Shown here one piece after another: positions 49,332 through 58,196 of a stretch of 64,000 nucleotides of DNA. The notes below the pieces were generated by a model, which did not search any database, was not told the DNA's origin, and saw only the letters and a list, made by a program, of their open reading frames with translations. Every line of letters begins with the position of its first letter. Position 1 is the first letter of the stretch. The translations under genes were made by a program, and so were the position numbers. Origin of the DNA: an uncultured Opitutales bacterium (GTDB taxonomy: Bacteria > Verrucomicrobiota > Verrucomicrobiia > Opitutales > Intestinicryptomonadaceae); the NCBI GenBank assembly GCA_900548185.1, contig URJJ01000005.1, forward strand, positions 13,735-77,734, read 5' to 3'.

Positions 49332-50278
49332 TGGATTTTTTCATAGAGATTGACGGGGTGAGCGTCGGGGCCGTGGCCGGCGAAAGCGTCGCCGACTGCG
49401 CGGCGAGGGCGGGCATCGAAATCCCGCGCCTTTGCAACAAAAAGGGCGCGGGCCACAGGGCCGGGTGCATGGTGTGCGCCGTGCGCGACGCGGCTTCGGG
49501 GGCTTTCCTGCCGTCGTGCGCGTCCAGGGTTTCGGAGGGCATGAGGCTCGAATCGGACACGCCGGAAGTCCTGGAGTTCAGGAGGGCGTCGCTCGGCCTG
49601 CTTCTCTCGGAGCACCGGGGAGACTGCGTCGCCCCGTGCAGAAAGGCGTGCCCGTACGGCTTCGACATCCCGGCATTCCTCGAAAAAATAGCCTCGGGCG
49701 ACGCCGGCGGGGCGCGCGCGATGCTCTCGGAGGCGCCCCCGTGCGAATCGTGCGCGGGCCTCTGCGAAAAGGTCTGCCGCAGAAAGCTCGTCGATTCCCC
49801 CGTAAAAATCCGGGAGCTGATTGCGGCTCACAGGCCCGAGGACGCCCGGGCGATGGAAAAGGCGCGCAAGGACGGCCGCTACGTCCACTCGCTCGGCCGC
49901 CCGTCCCCGGAGGATTTGAAGGCCCTTGCGGAGGCCACCCCCGACCCCAACGGCTGCTTGCAGTGCCACTGCCGCGCCGACGAGGACTGCGTCCTGCGCG
50001 ACATCGCCACCCGCATGGGGGTCCGCCAGCCCAGGCAGCTTGCCATGCGCAGGCTCTCGCGCGCGAGGGCAAACGGGGTTGCGTTTGATTCGGGCAAGTG
50101 CGTGCTCTGCGGGGCGTGCGCGGAAGAGGGCGGGGTCGCCATGCGCGGGAGGGCGGCCGGAATGCTGCCGTCGCCGCCGGAGGGCCGGGGATGGGATTTC
50201 GCGCTGAAGCCGGTTCACGGAAAAGTCTGCCCCACCGGGGCGATGCGCCCCTGCCCGGATGAGGGAGGGCAGGCATGA
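49331..50278 (+). CDS. NuoG/HydA N-terminal-like electron-transfer subunit without catalytic domain
   Basis: A 315-residue protein. An N-terminal plant-type 2Fe-2S ferredoxin domain is seen (residues 1-80, CNKKGAGHRAGCMVC and CASRV). Then a Cys-rich helical domain like the glutamate synthase/dihydropyrimidine dehydrogenase N-terminal 4Fe-4S domain (CVAPCRKACPYGFDIPAFL near 100, CESCAGLCEKVCRRKLVD near 140). A third region (CLQCHCRADEDC near 215, GKCVLCGACAEEGG near 255) adds clusters. It ends where hydrogenases have the H-cluster domain and NuoG its molybdopterin-like domain, so neither is present. Stop and start overlap by one base with the NuoEF-like gene. Confidence 0.82.
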   Translation: MDFFIEIDGVSVGAVAGESVADCAARAGIEIPRLCNKKGAGHRAGCMVCAVRDAASGAFLPSCASRVSEGMRLESDTPEVLEFRRASLGLLLSEHRGDCVAPCRKACPYGFDIPAFLEKIASGDAGGARAMLSEAPPCESCAGLCEKVCRRKLVDSPVKIRELIAAHRPEDARAMEKARKDGRYVHSLGRPSPEDLKALAEATPDPNGCLQCHCRADEDCVLRDIATRMGVRQPRQLAMRRLSRARANGVAFDSGKCVLCGACAEEGGVAMRGRAAGMLPSPPEGRGWDFALKPVHGKVCPTGAMRPCPDEGGQA

Positions 50279-51330
50279 GGGCCCGGGCTGCCGTCCTGTC
50301 GGCCTTTGCGGCCGCTTTTCTGGCGGCGTCTGCCGCGCTCTTTTTCAAGTCCGGCAAGCCCGTGCCGGCCGGGGCTGACGAATTCGGGCTTGTGCGCACG
50401 GTGAAGGCCGGCGAGTTTGTGACCGACGTCATGGTTTCGGACGGGGGCGTGTATGCCGCCTGCGACAATTCCAAGGTCGCCAAGTTCGACCTGTCGGGGC
50501 GCCTGCTGTGGGAGCGCAGGCTGGAGAATTTTGAAATCTCGTCGAAGCTCGGCGCTGCGGGCGGGGCCGTGCTTGCGGCCTCGGACGAGGGCGAGGTCGT
50601 GGCCCTGTCGGGGGCGGACGGATCGTTTTTGTGGAAATTTACGGCCGGGGACAAGGTATGCGGAGGGTTTGCCGAGCACGGCGGGCTGGTCGTTTTTGCG
50701 GCTTTCGACGGCGGGATTTACGCGCTTTCGGCGTCGGACGGGCGCAAGGCGTTTTCTGTCAAGACTTCGGATGCCGTAAACGGCGGCTGCGCCCTCGCGG
50801 GGGGGCGGGCTGTATTCGGCAACTGCGCGGGGGACGTGGTTTGCGTGGATTTGGACGCGGGCAAGGCTGCCTGGGAGGCAAAGTTCGGCTCGCACATACC
50901 GGCTTCGCCTGTCGCATGCGGGGGGTATGCGGCCGTCTCGGACTACTCCGGGGACGTTGCGGCCTATTCGTTTTCCTCCGGGGAAAAGCTTTGGGAAGCG
51001 AGCCTCGGGGCCTCCCCGCGCACCCAGCCGGCCGCCTTCATGGACATGCTTGCGTTTGTGGATTCGGGGGGGACTCTGCGGCTTGCCGGGCCTGCGGGGG
51101 ATGCGCGCGAGGCCGCGTTTTTCGGGGAGCCTGCCGCGTTTTTGAAGGCGGACTCCGGCGAGCTTATGGCCGCCCTCAAAGACGGCAGGATTTTCGTTTT
51201 CAGGGGGCGGGAGGCGCGCCGGGTCTTTTCGGCGGACGTCTCAATGACCCTCGAGTGCGCCGACTTCTCCGGGGGCTGCATCGCAGCCGGGGATTCTGAC
51301 GGCGGAATCCATATTTACAAGAGGATGTAG
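50275..51330 (+). CDS. membrane-anchored PQQ-like beta-propeller protein
   Basis: A 351-residue protein with a short N-terminal hydrophobic anchor (AAVLSAFAAAFLAASAALFF) and a PQQ/WD-like propeller seen as repeats AKFDLSGRLLWERR, VVALSGADGSFLWKF, IYALSASDGRKAF, VVCVDLDAGKAAWEA and VAAYSFSSGEKLWEA. It begins 4 bases before the previous stop, and the ABC ATPase begins directly after its stop. Fourth PQQ-like propeller of this operon; role unknown. Confidence 0.82.
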   Translation: MRARAAVLSAFAAAFLAASAALFFKSGKPVPAGADEFGLVRTVKAGEFVTDVMVSDGGVYAACDNSKVAKFDLSGRLLWERRLENFEISSKLGAAGGAVLAASDEGEVVALSGADGSFLWKFTAGDKVCGGFAEHGGLVVFAAFDGGIYALSASDGRKAFSVKTSDAVNGGCALAGGRAVFGNCAGDVVCVDLDAGKAAWEAKFGSHIPASPVACGGYAAVSDYSGDVAAYSFSSGEKLWEASLGASPRTQPAAFMDMLAFVDSGGTLRLAGPAGDAREAAFFGEPAAFLKADSGELMAALKDGRIFVFRGREARRVFSADVSMTLECADFSGGCIAAGDSDGGIHIYKRM

Positions 51331-51999
51331 ATGGAGTTTGCAATAGACGTTGAAAACCTGGAGAAATCCTACGGCGGGGGGGAGCGCCGCGCGCGCGTCC
51401 TGCGGGGGCTTTCAATGAAAGTCGGCCGGGGGCGCTCCGCCGCAGTGGTCGGGGAGTCCGGCTCCGGCAAGAGCACGCTCCTGCGCATCCTGGGCGGGCT
51501 GGATGCGGACTGGAGGGGCGGCGTCAGGGTGTGCGGCGAGGATCTCTCCGCAATGTCCGGGGAGCGCGCGCGGCGCTTCCGCTCCTCAAAGGTTGGCTTC
51601 GTGTTCCAGAGCAGCTATTTTCTCCCGCAGTTTACGATACTTGAAAACGTCCTGCTGCCGACCCTCCCGCACGGGGGGAAGGCGGAGGCGCGCGCCATGG
51701 CCCTTTTGGAGGAAGTCGGCGTCGCCCGCACGGCTTCGCGCCTGCCCTCCGAGGTCTCCGGCGGGGAGCTCCAGCGCGCGTGCGTCGCCAGGGCCCTCGT
51801 CAACTCGCCCGAGCTTCTCATCGCGGACGAGCCGAGCGGCTCGCTGGACGCCGAATCTGCCCGCAGGCTTCTGGAGCTTTTTGAAAGGCTCAATTCCGGC
51901 GGCCTTGCGATAATAATGGCGACCCACTCCGCCGAGATGGCGTCTGCAATGTCCATGAGGTTCAGGCTCTCCGGCGGGAGGGCCGAGGTTTCGCCGTGA
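51331..51999 (+). CDS. ABC transporter ATPase (LolD/MacB-like)
   Basis: A 222-residue ATP-binding subunit. Walker A GESGSGKST near residue 44, Q-loop FVFQSSYF near 91, signature VSGGELQRA near 141, Walker B LLIADEPSGSLD near 161 and the switch His in MATHSAEM are all intact. The type matches LolD/FtsE/MacB ATPases that power FtsX-like permeases, and the next gene encodes one, overlapping by 4 bases (GTGA). It follows the propeller gene with no gap. The substrate could be a lipid, lipoprotein or the presumed terpenoid. Confidence 0.93.
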   Translation: MEFAIDVENLEKSYGGGERRARVLRGLSMKVGRGRSAAVVGESGSGKSTLLRILGGLDADWRGGVRVCGEDLSAMSGERARRFRSSKVGFVFQSSYFLPQFTILENVLLPTLPHGGKAEARAMALLEEVGVARTASRLPSEVSGGELQRACVARALVNSPELLIADEPSGSLDAESARRLLELFERLNSGGLAIIMATHSAEMASAMSMRFRLSGGRAEVSP

Positions 52000-54900
52000 T
52001 TGGCCCCGTCCTGAAAATCGCGCTGAAATCGGCGCGCTTTTACTTCCGGATGAACCTCGCGGCCGCCGGGGCCTGCGCCGTGGCGTGCGCTGCGGTTCTC
52101 GCGTCCCTGTCTGCGGGGGACTCCCTTGAGCGCTCCCTGAGGCTGCGCGCGCTCCACAGCTTCGGCAGAACCGGGGAGGTCGCGTCAAAAACCGGCGGGT
52201 TTTTCAGGGCCTCGCTCCTTCCGGAGGGGGCGGCGGCCGTTATCAGACTTGACGGGGCCGCGTCTTTCGGGGGAGCTTCGCGCGGGGTTTCAGTCCTTGG
52301 CGTCGGGCTGGAATTTTTCAGCTTCGCCCCGGAAGGCGGAGGGGCTGCGGCCCCGGGGCCGGGGGAAGTGTGGCTGAACCGGGCCCTTGCCGAATCCCTC
52401 GGGGCGCGTGTGGGCGACGAGGTGCCGCTTGCCGTGTTCGCCCCTGCCGGGCCGGGCGGCGACTTCGTGTTTTCCGCGCCCGATAGCGGCGTCAGGACGT
52501 TCCGCGCCCGGGTGGGACGGGTGCTTGGCCCGGGCGATTTCGGGGATTTCAGCCTTTCGGGAAACCAGCGCGCCCCGATGAACGCGTTTTTGAATGCGGA
52601 ATGGCTCGCCTCGCGCACGGGGCTTGGGGGGATGGCGAACCTCGCCCTCTTTGCGGAGGGGGCGGCGGCGCGTTTCCCCGCGTCTTCCCCCGGGCCGGAG
52701 GACTTCGGCGTGAGGGTGGAAAAATTCGGCCGGACGGCGGTCGCCAAGTCGGACTCCTGGTTTATGCCCGGGATATTCAAGACCCCCGGCCTCGCTGCGA
52801 GCGGCAGGCCGAGCCTCGCGTGGTTTGTGAGCGAATTCGAGTGCGGGGGGAGGACTTCCCCGTACGGATTCGCCCTTGGGACGGGGGGCGTGGAGCGGGG
52901 GAAGGCGGCCGTCAATTCCCGGCTCGCAGACGATTTGGGGGCAAGGCCGGGCGACAGGATAAGGATTTCGTTCTACCGCTCCGACAGCTTCGGCGTCCTG
53001 AAGCCCGCAGAGGCGGATTTTGAAATTTCCGAAATAATACCCATGGGGCGCGCCGTAGCCCTTAGGAATCTGATGCCCGAATTTTCCGGCCTCACCGACG
53101 CCGAATCCTGCTCGGACTGGAACAGCAGGGTGCCGGTCGATTTTTCCCGGGTGCGGGAGCTTGACAGGAAGTATTGGAGCGAATTTTCCTACGCCCCAAA
53201 GCTCGTCATTTCCATCGAGGACGCCGCGCGCATATGGGGCTCTCCAATGGGCGAGGCGAGCGCGTTTGAAATAGCCGACCTTGAAAAGTTTTCGGCCGCC
53301 TTTTCCGAATTCGGGGCGCGGGATCTCGGCGTTTCCGTTTCGAGGCCCCTGCCTGCGGCAGTTTCAAACGCGGAAAACGGGGTGGATTTCGCGGGGCTTT
53401 TCATGGGGCTAAGCTTCTTTGTGGCGGCGTCTGCGGCCGTGCTGCTGTGGCTGGCCGTCCGCCTGAACGTCTCGTTCAGGTCGGCTGAAATCCGGGAATA
53501 CCGGATTCTCGGCTTCCCCGGGGGGACCGTGTTCAAAATATTCTTTGCGGAGTTTCTGGCGGCGGCCGCCGCCGGAACTGCGGCGGGGGTCGTGCTTGGC
53601 GCCGCCCTGGGCGCGCTTTTGGCGGAGGCCCTCGGCGGCGTGTGGTCGGGGGTGTCGCAGGGGGCGGAAATCGAATTTGCATGCTCGGCTTCGAGCGCGG
53701 TTATCGCGGCGGCCTCGGCATTCTGCGTCTCGGTGTGCGCCGGATTTTTCGGAGTGCGCTCTGCCATGTCGGGTCGCGGTGGAATCGCGAATTTAAGACG
53801 GACGCCGCGCGCGCGGCGGGCGGCTTGGGCGGCCGGGGCTGCGGCATGTCTGGGGGCGGCTGCATTGGCCGCGGCGTCGCGGGGGCTCGGGGCCCGCGCG
53901 GCGGCGTCTGTTCTCTTCTTCGCAGGTTCGATGGCCTTCATTTCGGGATTTTTTCTGAGGGGAGTCCCGTCCCGCCTTCCCGGGGCGTCTGCGCTTTCCT
54001 ACTCGGCGTCCTCATGCTTCCGGCGGGGAGGGGGGATGTTTGCCGTTTGCGCGTCCTTCGCCGCCGGGCTGTACCTCCTGATGGCGGTGGGGCTCAACAG
54101 GTTTTCGGCGGGGGATTTGTCGTCCCCGTCGTCGGGTTCCGGCGGATTCGGATACTTCGCAAGAACTGCGGTCCCAGCCTCGGGTATCGGGGAGGAGTGG
54201 GGGCTCTTCCCCGTCAAGGTGCGGGAGGCGGCGCGCGCGGACTGCCTGAACCTGAACAGGGTGGACGACCCGGAAGTCGCGGGCCTCGATGTTTCCGCGC
54301 TCGCAGCGCGCGGGGCGTTTTCCTTTGAAGCCTACGCGCCGCAGGTTGATAAGCGTGGCTGGGCCGCCCTTGAAGGAAGGCTAGCCGACGGAACCATACC
54401 TGCGGCTATGGACGCCTCGTCGATGCTCTGGAGCATGAAGAAGAAGCCCGGCGACATTGTTGAAATAGATTCGGGCGGGCGCAAAATCCGCTTCACCCTC
54501 GCGGCATCCCTGAAGCCTTCCGTGTTCCAGGGCTTCCTCGTCGTGTCGGACAAAAATTTTGCGGAGGCGTTCCCGGGGGTGTCTGGCGCGAAGGTTTTTC
54601 TCGCCGGGAGGGATTTTGGGGAGGGCAGGCTTTCCGCAATCCTCAGGCCCTTCTACCCGTCGGTCGAGACGTGCGCCGAGAGGCTGTCCGCTTTCGACGG
54701 CCTGCAGAACTCCTACCTCGACATCTTTTTGCAGCTCGGGCTCGCGGGGGCGGCCCTGGGCGTTTGCGCCTGCGCAATCCTCGCCGCTGCGGGCATGAAG
54801 GCTTCGGAGAGGGAGTTTGCGTTTTTGGAGGCTGCGGGATGGCCGCGCCCGGCGCTAGCGTCGTTTGCGGCGTTCGAGTACGCGCTGGCGGCCATGCTGG

Positions 54901-55061
54901 GGGCTTGCGCGGCGGCGCTTTCTGCCGCATTCGTGCTGCCGCCGGGCAGGATTGCGTGGTGCGCGGCCTTTGTCGCGGGGGCGCCGTCTCTGGTGTTTTT
55001 TGCGGTCAGGGCGGCATTCATGCGGGCGCGCAGCGGGGAAATCCCGAGGGAGGAGGCTTAG
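51996..55061 (+). CDS. FtsX-family ABC transporter permease
   Basis: A 1021-residue inner-membrane permease starting at GTG. One span lies near residues 20-40, followed by a large periplasmic domain (about 45-460, with repeated REFL-type beta content), then spans at about 465-490, 510-545 and 560-590, and further ones near 605-680, with a second large periplasmic section (about 710-900) and three spans at the C terminus. This is a double MacB/FtsX arrangement like the two-half LolC/LolE or YbbP type. Together with the ATPase it probably extracts or moves a hydrophobic molecule or lipoprotein. It is the last overlapping gene of the operon. Confidence 0.85.
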   Translation: MIGPVLKIALKSARFYFRMNLAAAGACAVACAAVLASLSAGDSLERSLRLRALHSFGRTGEVASKTGGFFRASLLPEGAAAVIRLDGAASFGGASRGVSVLGVGLEFFSFAPEGGGAAAPGPGEVWLNRALAESLGARVGDEVPLAVFAPAGPGGDFVFSAPDSGVRTFRARVGRVLGPGDFGDFSLSGNQRAPMNAFLNAEWLASRTGLGGMANLALFAEGAAARFPASSPGPEDFGVRVEKFGRTAVAKSDSWFMPGIFKTPGLAASGRPSLAWFVSEFECGGRTSPYGFALGTGGVERGKAAVNSRLADDLGARPGDRIRISFYRSDSFGVLKPAEADFEISEIIPMGRAVALRNLMPEFSGLTDAESCSDWNSRVPVDFSRVRELDRKYWSEFSYAPKLVISIEDAARIWGSPMGEASAFEIADLEKFSAAFSEFGARDLGVSVSRPLPAAVSNAENGVDFAGLFMGLSFFVAASAAVLLWLAVRLNVSFRSAEIREYRILGFPGGTVFKIFFAEFLAAAAAGTAAGVVLGAALGALLAEALGGVWSGVSQGAEIEFACSASSAVIAAASAFCVSVCAGFFGVRSAMSGRGGIANLRRTPRARRAAWAAGAAACLGAAALAAASRGLGARAAASVLFFAGSMAFISGFFLRGVPSRLPGASALSYSASSCFRRGGGMFAVCASFAAGLYLLMAVGLNRFSAGDLSSPSSGSGGFGYFARTAVPASGIGEEWGLFPVKVREAARADCLNLNRVDDPEVAGLDVSALAARGAFSFEAYAPQVDKRGWAALEGRLADGTIPAAMDASSMLWSMKKKPGDIVEIDSGGRKIRFTLAASLKPSVFQGFLVVSDKNFAEAFPGVSGAKVFLAGRDFGEGRLSAILRPFYPSVETCAERLSAFDGLQNSYLDIFLQLGLAGAALGVCACAILAAAGMKASEREFAFLEAAGWPRPALASFAAFEYALAAMLGACAAALSAAFVLPPGRIAWCAAFVAGAPSLVFFAVRAAFMRARSGEIPREEA

Positions 55062-55105
55062 CGGCCGCGCATCCGCGCCGATAAGATGGGGACGGGCCCC
55101 GGCGT

Positions 55106-56047
55106 TTGCGCGCGGGGCGGATTTTCCGAACCGTATCGTCAAGGCTTCCCTTGCTCTGGTTTTTACTCGCAGTCCTCTTTTCCATTTTCAACGCCGCAGC
55201 GATGCTCGTAAACGACCGCTTCAAGGTGGATGGCAACCTGATGTCTGCAATGCGGGGGCTGGGCGTTTCGGCCGCGTTTTTCCCCGCGCTTTTCTTTGTG
55301 GAGTTCCCGGAGTCGCCTTCCTTTTGGGCTATGGTGATTCTCCAGGGGCTGATGTCGGCCTATTACAGCTCGAAGCTGTATGAGGCTTCCGCTATATACG
55401 GGGCGGGCTCCACGGCGAGGGTGAGCGTGCTTTCCCTGCTTTTTGCCGTCGCGTTCTGGTGGATTCTCGACTTCGGCTCGTTCGTGGAGCTCCTCCGCGC
55501 CCCGGCATCGCTTGCCGTTCTCGCTTTGTCGCTTGCGGCCGTCGTGTGGGGGTTCGTGAAAATGACTTCAAAGGGCCGCGACCGCGCCGGGGCGAGGTAC
55601 CTGATACCGGCGGTTGTCGTGTTTGCCGCAATGATGGTAAACCGCAAGGAGATAATGGAGGGGCAGAGCTTCGCGGACGGAATCGTCTACTATTGCGCCG
55701 TGTCCATTTTTATAAGCGGCGTTTCAAATGCGGCCATATACTGCCGCAGAAATTCTTTCGCGGCGTTTGCCGGGGAGCTGGGCAGGCGCAGGACGCTTCT
55801 CGCCGGGGCGTTGATGGCCGCCGCAAGCGCCCTGACCCTGATTGCCGGAAACTCCGCCGCCTACTACGTCCCCAACCCCGGCTACGTCAACGCGGTGAGC
55901 CTCCTTTCCCCGGTGTGGATAATGCTCCCCGGACTTCGCGGCGCGGGGCGGGACAGGCCGGCTTTGCCCGCTGTTGCGGCGATGCTCCTTGGGCTTTTCG
56001 GGCTTGTAATGGCGTCGTCGGGGCCGTGGGAGCTGCCGCACATCTGA
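55106..56047 (+). CDS. EamA/DMT-superfamily-like transporter
   Basis: A 313-residue integral membrane protein with about ten hydrophobic helices (LWFLLAVLFSIFNAAAML first, GLFGLVMASSGPW last) and small Gly/Ala-rich loops, as in drug/metabolite transporters of the EamA type. The family call rests on topology and length rather than on a diagnostic motif. The start is uncertain: TTG 55106 gives MRAGRIFRT, and TTG 55151 is possible; no ATG lies near the beginning. It follows the ABC permease by 44 bases and may be transcribed with that operon. Confidence 0.7.
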   Translation: MRAGRIFRTVSSRLPLLWFLLAVLFSIFNAAAMLVNDRFKVDGNLMSAMRGLGVSAAFFPALFFVEFPESPSFWAMVILQGLMSAYYSSKLYEASAIYGAGSTARVSVLSLLFAVAFWWILDFGSFVELLRAPASLAVLALSLAAVVWGFVKMTSKGRDRAGARYLIPAVVVFAAMMVNRKEIMEGQSFADGIVYYCAVSIFISGVSNAAIYCRRNSFAAFAGELGRRRTLLAGALMAAASALTLIAGNSAAYYVPNPGYVNAVSLLSPVWIMLPGLRGAGRDRPALPAVAAMLLGLFGLVMASSGPWELPHI

Positions 56048-56151
56048 CGCCTGCGGCGGGGGAGGGGGCGAAAAACTCCCGGAGGGCGAAAAAAAATGCT
56101 TTAAATTTTGTCCTTCATATAGTTTGCTAATGAGTTTTCTACAGGTGAGAG

Positions 56152-57267
56152 ATGGAAGATTTCTTTAGGCTGGAGGGGATTCGCAAGTCGTTCGGCCCGC
56201 ATCGCGCGGTGAGCGACGTGAGCCTCGGCGTGAACAGGGGCGAGGTTTTCTCGCTCCTGGGCCCCAGCGGTTGCGGCAAGACCACCATGCTGCGCGTTGC
56301 GGCGGGCTTTGAGGAGCCCGATTGCGGAAAGGTTTTTCTCGACGGAAGCGACATAACGAAGCTCCCCCCGAACAGGCGCAGGATAAACACGGTCTTTCAA
56401 AATTACGCCCTCTTCCCCCACCTCAGCGTCTGGGACAACATCGCCTTCGGCCCGAGGACGGCCCGCCTCCCCGAGGCGGAGGTTTCGGCGAGGGTAAAAA
56501 AGATGCTGGAGCTGATACGCCTCGAGGAGCACGCGCGCAAGCGCCCCGACGAGATAAGCGGCGGGCAGAAGCAGAGGGTTGCCATAGCCCGCGCCCTTAT
56601 AAACAGGCCGTCGCTTCTGCTTCTGGACGAGCCGCTTGCCGCGCTCGACCTGAAGCTCAGGCAGTACATGCTGCTAGAGCTAGACAGGATACACGACGAG
56701 GTCGGCATAACTTTCGTGTACGTTACGCACGACCAGACGGAGGCCATGAGCTTAAGCGACAGGATAGCGGTCATGAACCGCGGCCGCATCGAACAGATAG
56801 GCACCCCTGCGGAAATCTACGAGAGCCCCCGCACAAAATTCGTAGCCGAATTTATCGGCGACACCAATTTCTTCGACGGCCGGGTCTCCGAAAGGCTCGA
56901 CGGCGAGTACTGCAAAATAGACCTCTTCGGCCTCGGCGAATTCGTCTTTTTTAACGAGAGCGCCCTGTCGGCCGGGGCGGAGGTTACGATAAGCATGAGG
57001 CCCGAAAAGTTCAGGGTTTACATGGAGCGGCCGGGTGCGGCCCAGTCGCAGGGCATGAATTTTTTGAGGGCCAGGGTGGTTGACATCGTCTATCAGGGCC
57101 CCCAGACGAACTATTGGGTCGCCGCCGGAGGCAGGCGCATATGCGTGCGCCAGCAGCACAACCGCTGCTATCTCGACCTCCGGCAGCCGACGTGGGACGA
57201 CGAAGTGTGGATTGCCTGGCACAAGGACGACGTGAACATGCTCGCTCGCCCTTCGGGCGAAAGCTAG
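56152..57267 (+). CDS. potA: spermidine/putrescine ABC transporter ATPase
   Basis: A 371-residue ATPase that powers polyamine uptake. Walker A LGPSGCGKTT near residue 37, Q-loop FQNYALFPHL, signature ISGGQKQRV near 137, Walker B LLLLDEPLAALD near 157 and switch VTHDQTEAM are present. A C-terminal TOBE-like beta domain (about 240-371) is typical of PotA. A strong AGGTGAGAG ribosome site ends at the ATG. Genes potB, potC and potD follow in the same order as in Escherichia coli. Confidence 0.95.
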   Translation: MEDFFRLEGIRKSFGPHRAVSDVSLGVNRGEVFSLLGPSGCGKTTMLRVAAGFEEPDCGKVFLDGSDITKLPPNRRRINTVFQNYALFPHLSVWDNIAFGPRTARLPEAEVSARVKKMLELIRLEEHARKRPDEISGGQKQRVAIARALINRPSLLLLDEPLAALDLKLRQYMLLELDRIHDEVGITFVYVTHDQTEAMSLSDRIAVMNRGRIEQIGTPAEIYESPRTKFVAEFIGDTNFFDGRVSERLDGEYCKIDLFGLGEFVFFNESALSAGAEVTISMRPEKFRVYMERPGAAQSQGMNFLRARVVDIVYQGPQTNYWVAAGGRRICVRQQHNRCYLDLRQPTWDDEVWIAWHKDDVNMLARPSGES

Positions 57268-57277
57268 CGGGGGCGGC

Positions 57278-58195
57278 ATGGGCGGATCTTTCAAGGGGGC
57301 GCTGCTCAGGGGGCGCGGAGGGCGCGGGAAAATAGCCGAAGTTCTCCTCACGCTTCCCACGGCTGTGTGGCTGGTTGTCTTTTTTGTCGTCCCGTCCGCC
57401 CTGATTTTTGCGATTTCCTTCAGGACTTCCGACCCGGCGGGCGGAATCGGCGCGGAGTGGACGCTCAGGACGCTAAAGAGCGTGGCGGAGTCCAACTATC
57501 TGGTTATCCTCTGGCGCACGGTGTGGGTGAGCGCGGTTTCGGCGGCCGCGTGCATACTTCTGGCGGTCCCCACGGGCTACTTCATCGCGGGCCTTTCCAG
57601 GCGGCGCAGGCAGTGGCTTCTGCTGCTTCTCATCCTGCCGCTTTGGACGAATTTTCTCATAAGGATTTTCGCGTGGAGGCTCGTTCTCCACCCGGACGGC
57701 GTCCTGCGCGGCGCGCTCCTTGCGATGGGAATGCCCGACAACGTGTACCTTCTAAACAACACGGGGGCGGTCATTGTGGTGACGGTCTATACATTCCTGC
57801 CGTTTGCCATACTGCCGATATACGCGGCGGCCGAAAAGTTCAACTTCTCCCTGCTGGAGGCCGCGCGCGACCTCGGGGCGAGCCGCTTCAAGGCGTTTTA
57901 CTCCGTGTTTCTGCCGGGGATAAGGAGGGGGATTTTGTCGGCGGTTCTCATCGTGTTTGTGCCGGCCCTCGGCTCCTACGCCATCCCGGACCTTGTGGGC
58001 GGCATTTCAAGCGAGCTGATAGGCAACAAGATTGCGCTGCGCGCCATGGGCAACCGCAACATGCCGGAGGCTGCGGCGTACGCTGCGATACTGGCAATAA
58101 TAATACTGGCGCCGATTGCTGCGGCGCTCGTCTTTAACAGGAGGAGCGTGAAGGCGTTTCTGCGCGCGCGCGTCTCGGGAGGGGTGGAGGACTGA
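57278..58195 (+). CDS. potB: spermidine/putrescine ABC transporter permease PotB
   Basis: A 305-residue permease with about six spans (TAVWLVVFFVVPSALIFAIS first). The cytoplasmic EAA loop is seen as EAARDLGASRFKAFYSVFLPGI near residue 195 (read in two parts), where it docks to PotA. It starts 11 bases after the potA stop and is followed one base later by potC. Confidence 0.93.
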   Translation: MGGSFKGALLRGRGGRGKIAEVLLTLPTAVWLVVFFVVPSALIFAISFRTSDPAGGIGAEWTLRTLKSVAESNYLVILWRTVWVSAVSAAACILLAVPTGYFIAGLSRRRRQWLLLLLILPLWTNFLIRIFAWRLVLHPDGVLRGALLAMGMPDNVYLLNNTGAVIVVTVYTFLPFAILPIYAAAEKFNFSLLEAARDLGASRFKAFYSVFLPGIRRGILSAVLIVFVPALGSYAIPDLVGGISSELIGNKIALRAMGNRNMPEAAAYAAILAIIILAPIAAALVFNRRSVKAFLRARVSGGVED

Positions 58196-58196
58196 C

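Noticed and set aside
47064..50278. NAD-dependent [FeFe]-hydrogenase
   Set aside because: The NuoG/HydA-like protein ends before any H-cluster domain and none of its Cys motifs match one.
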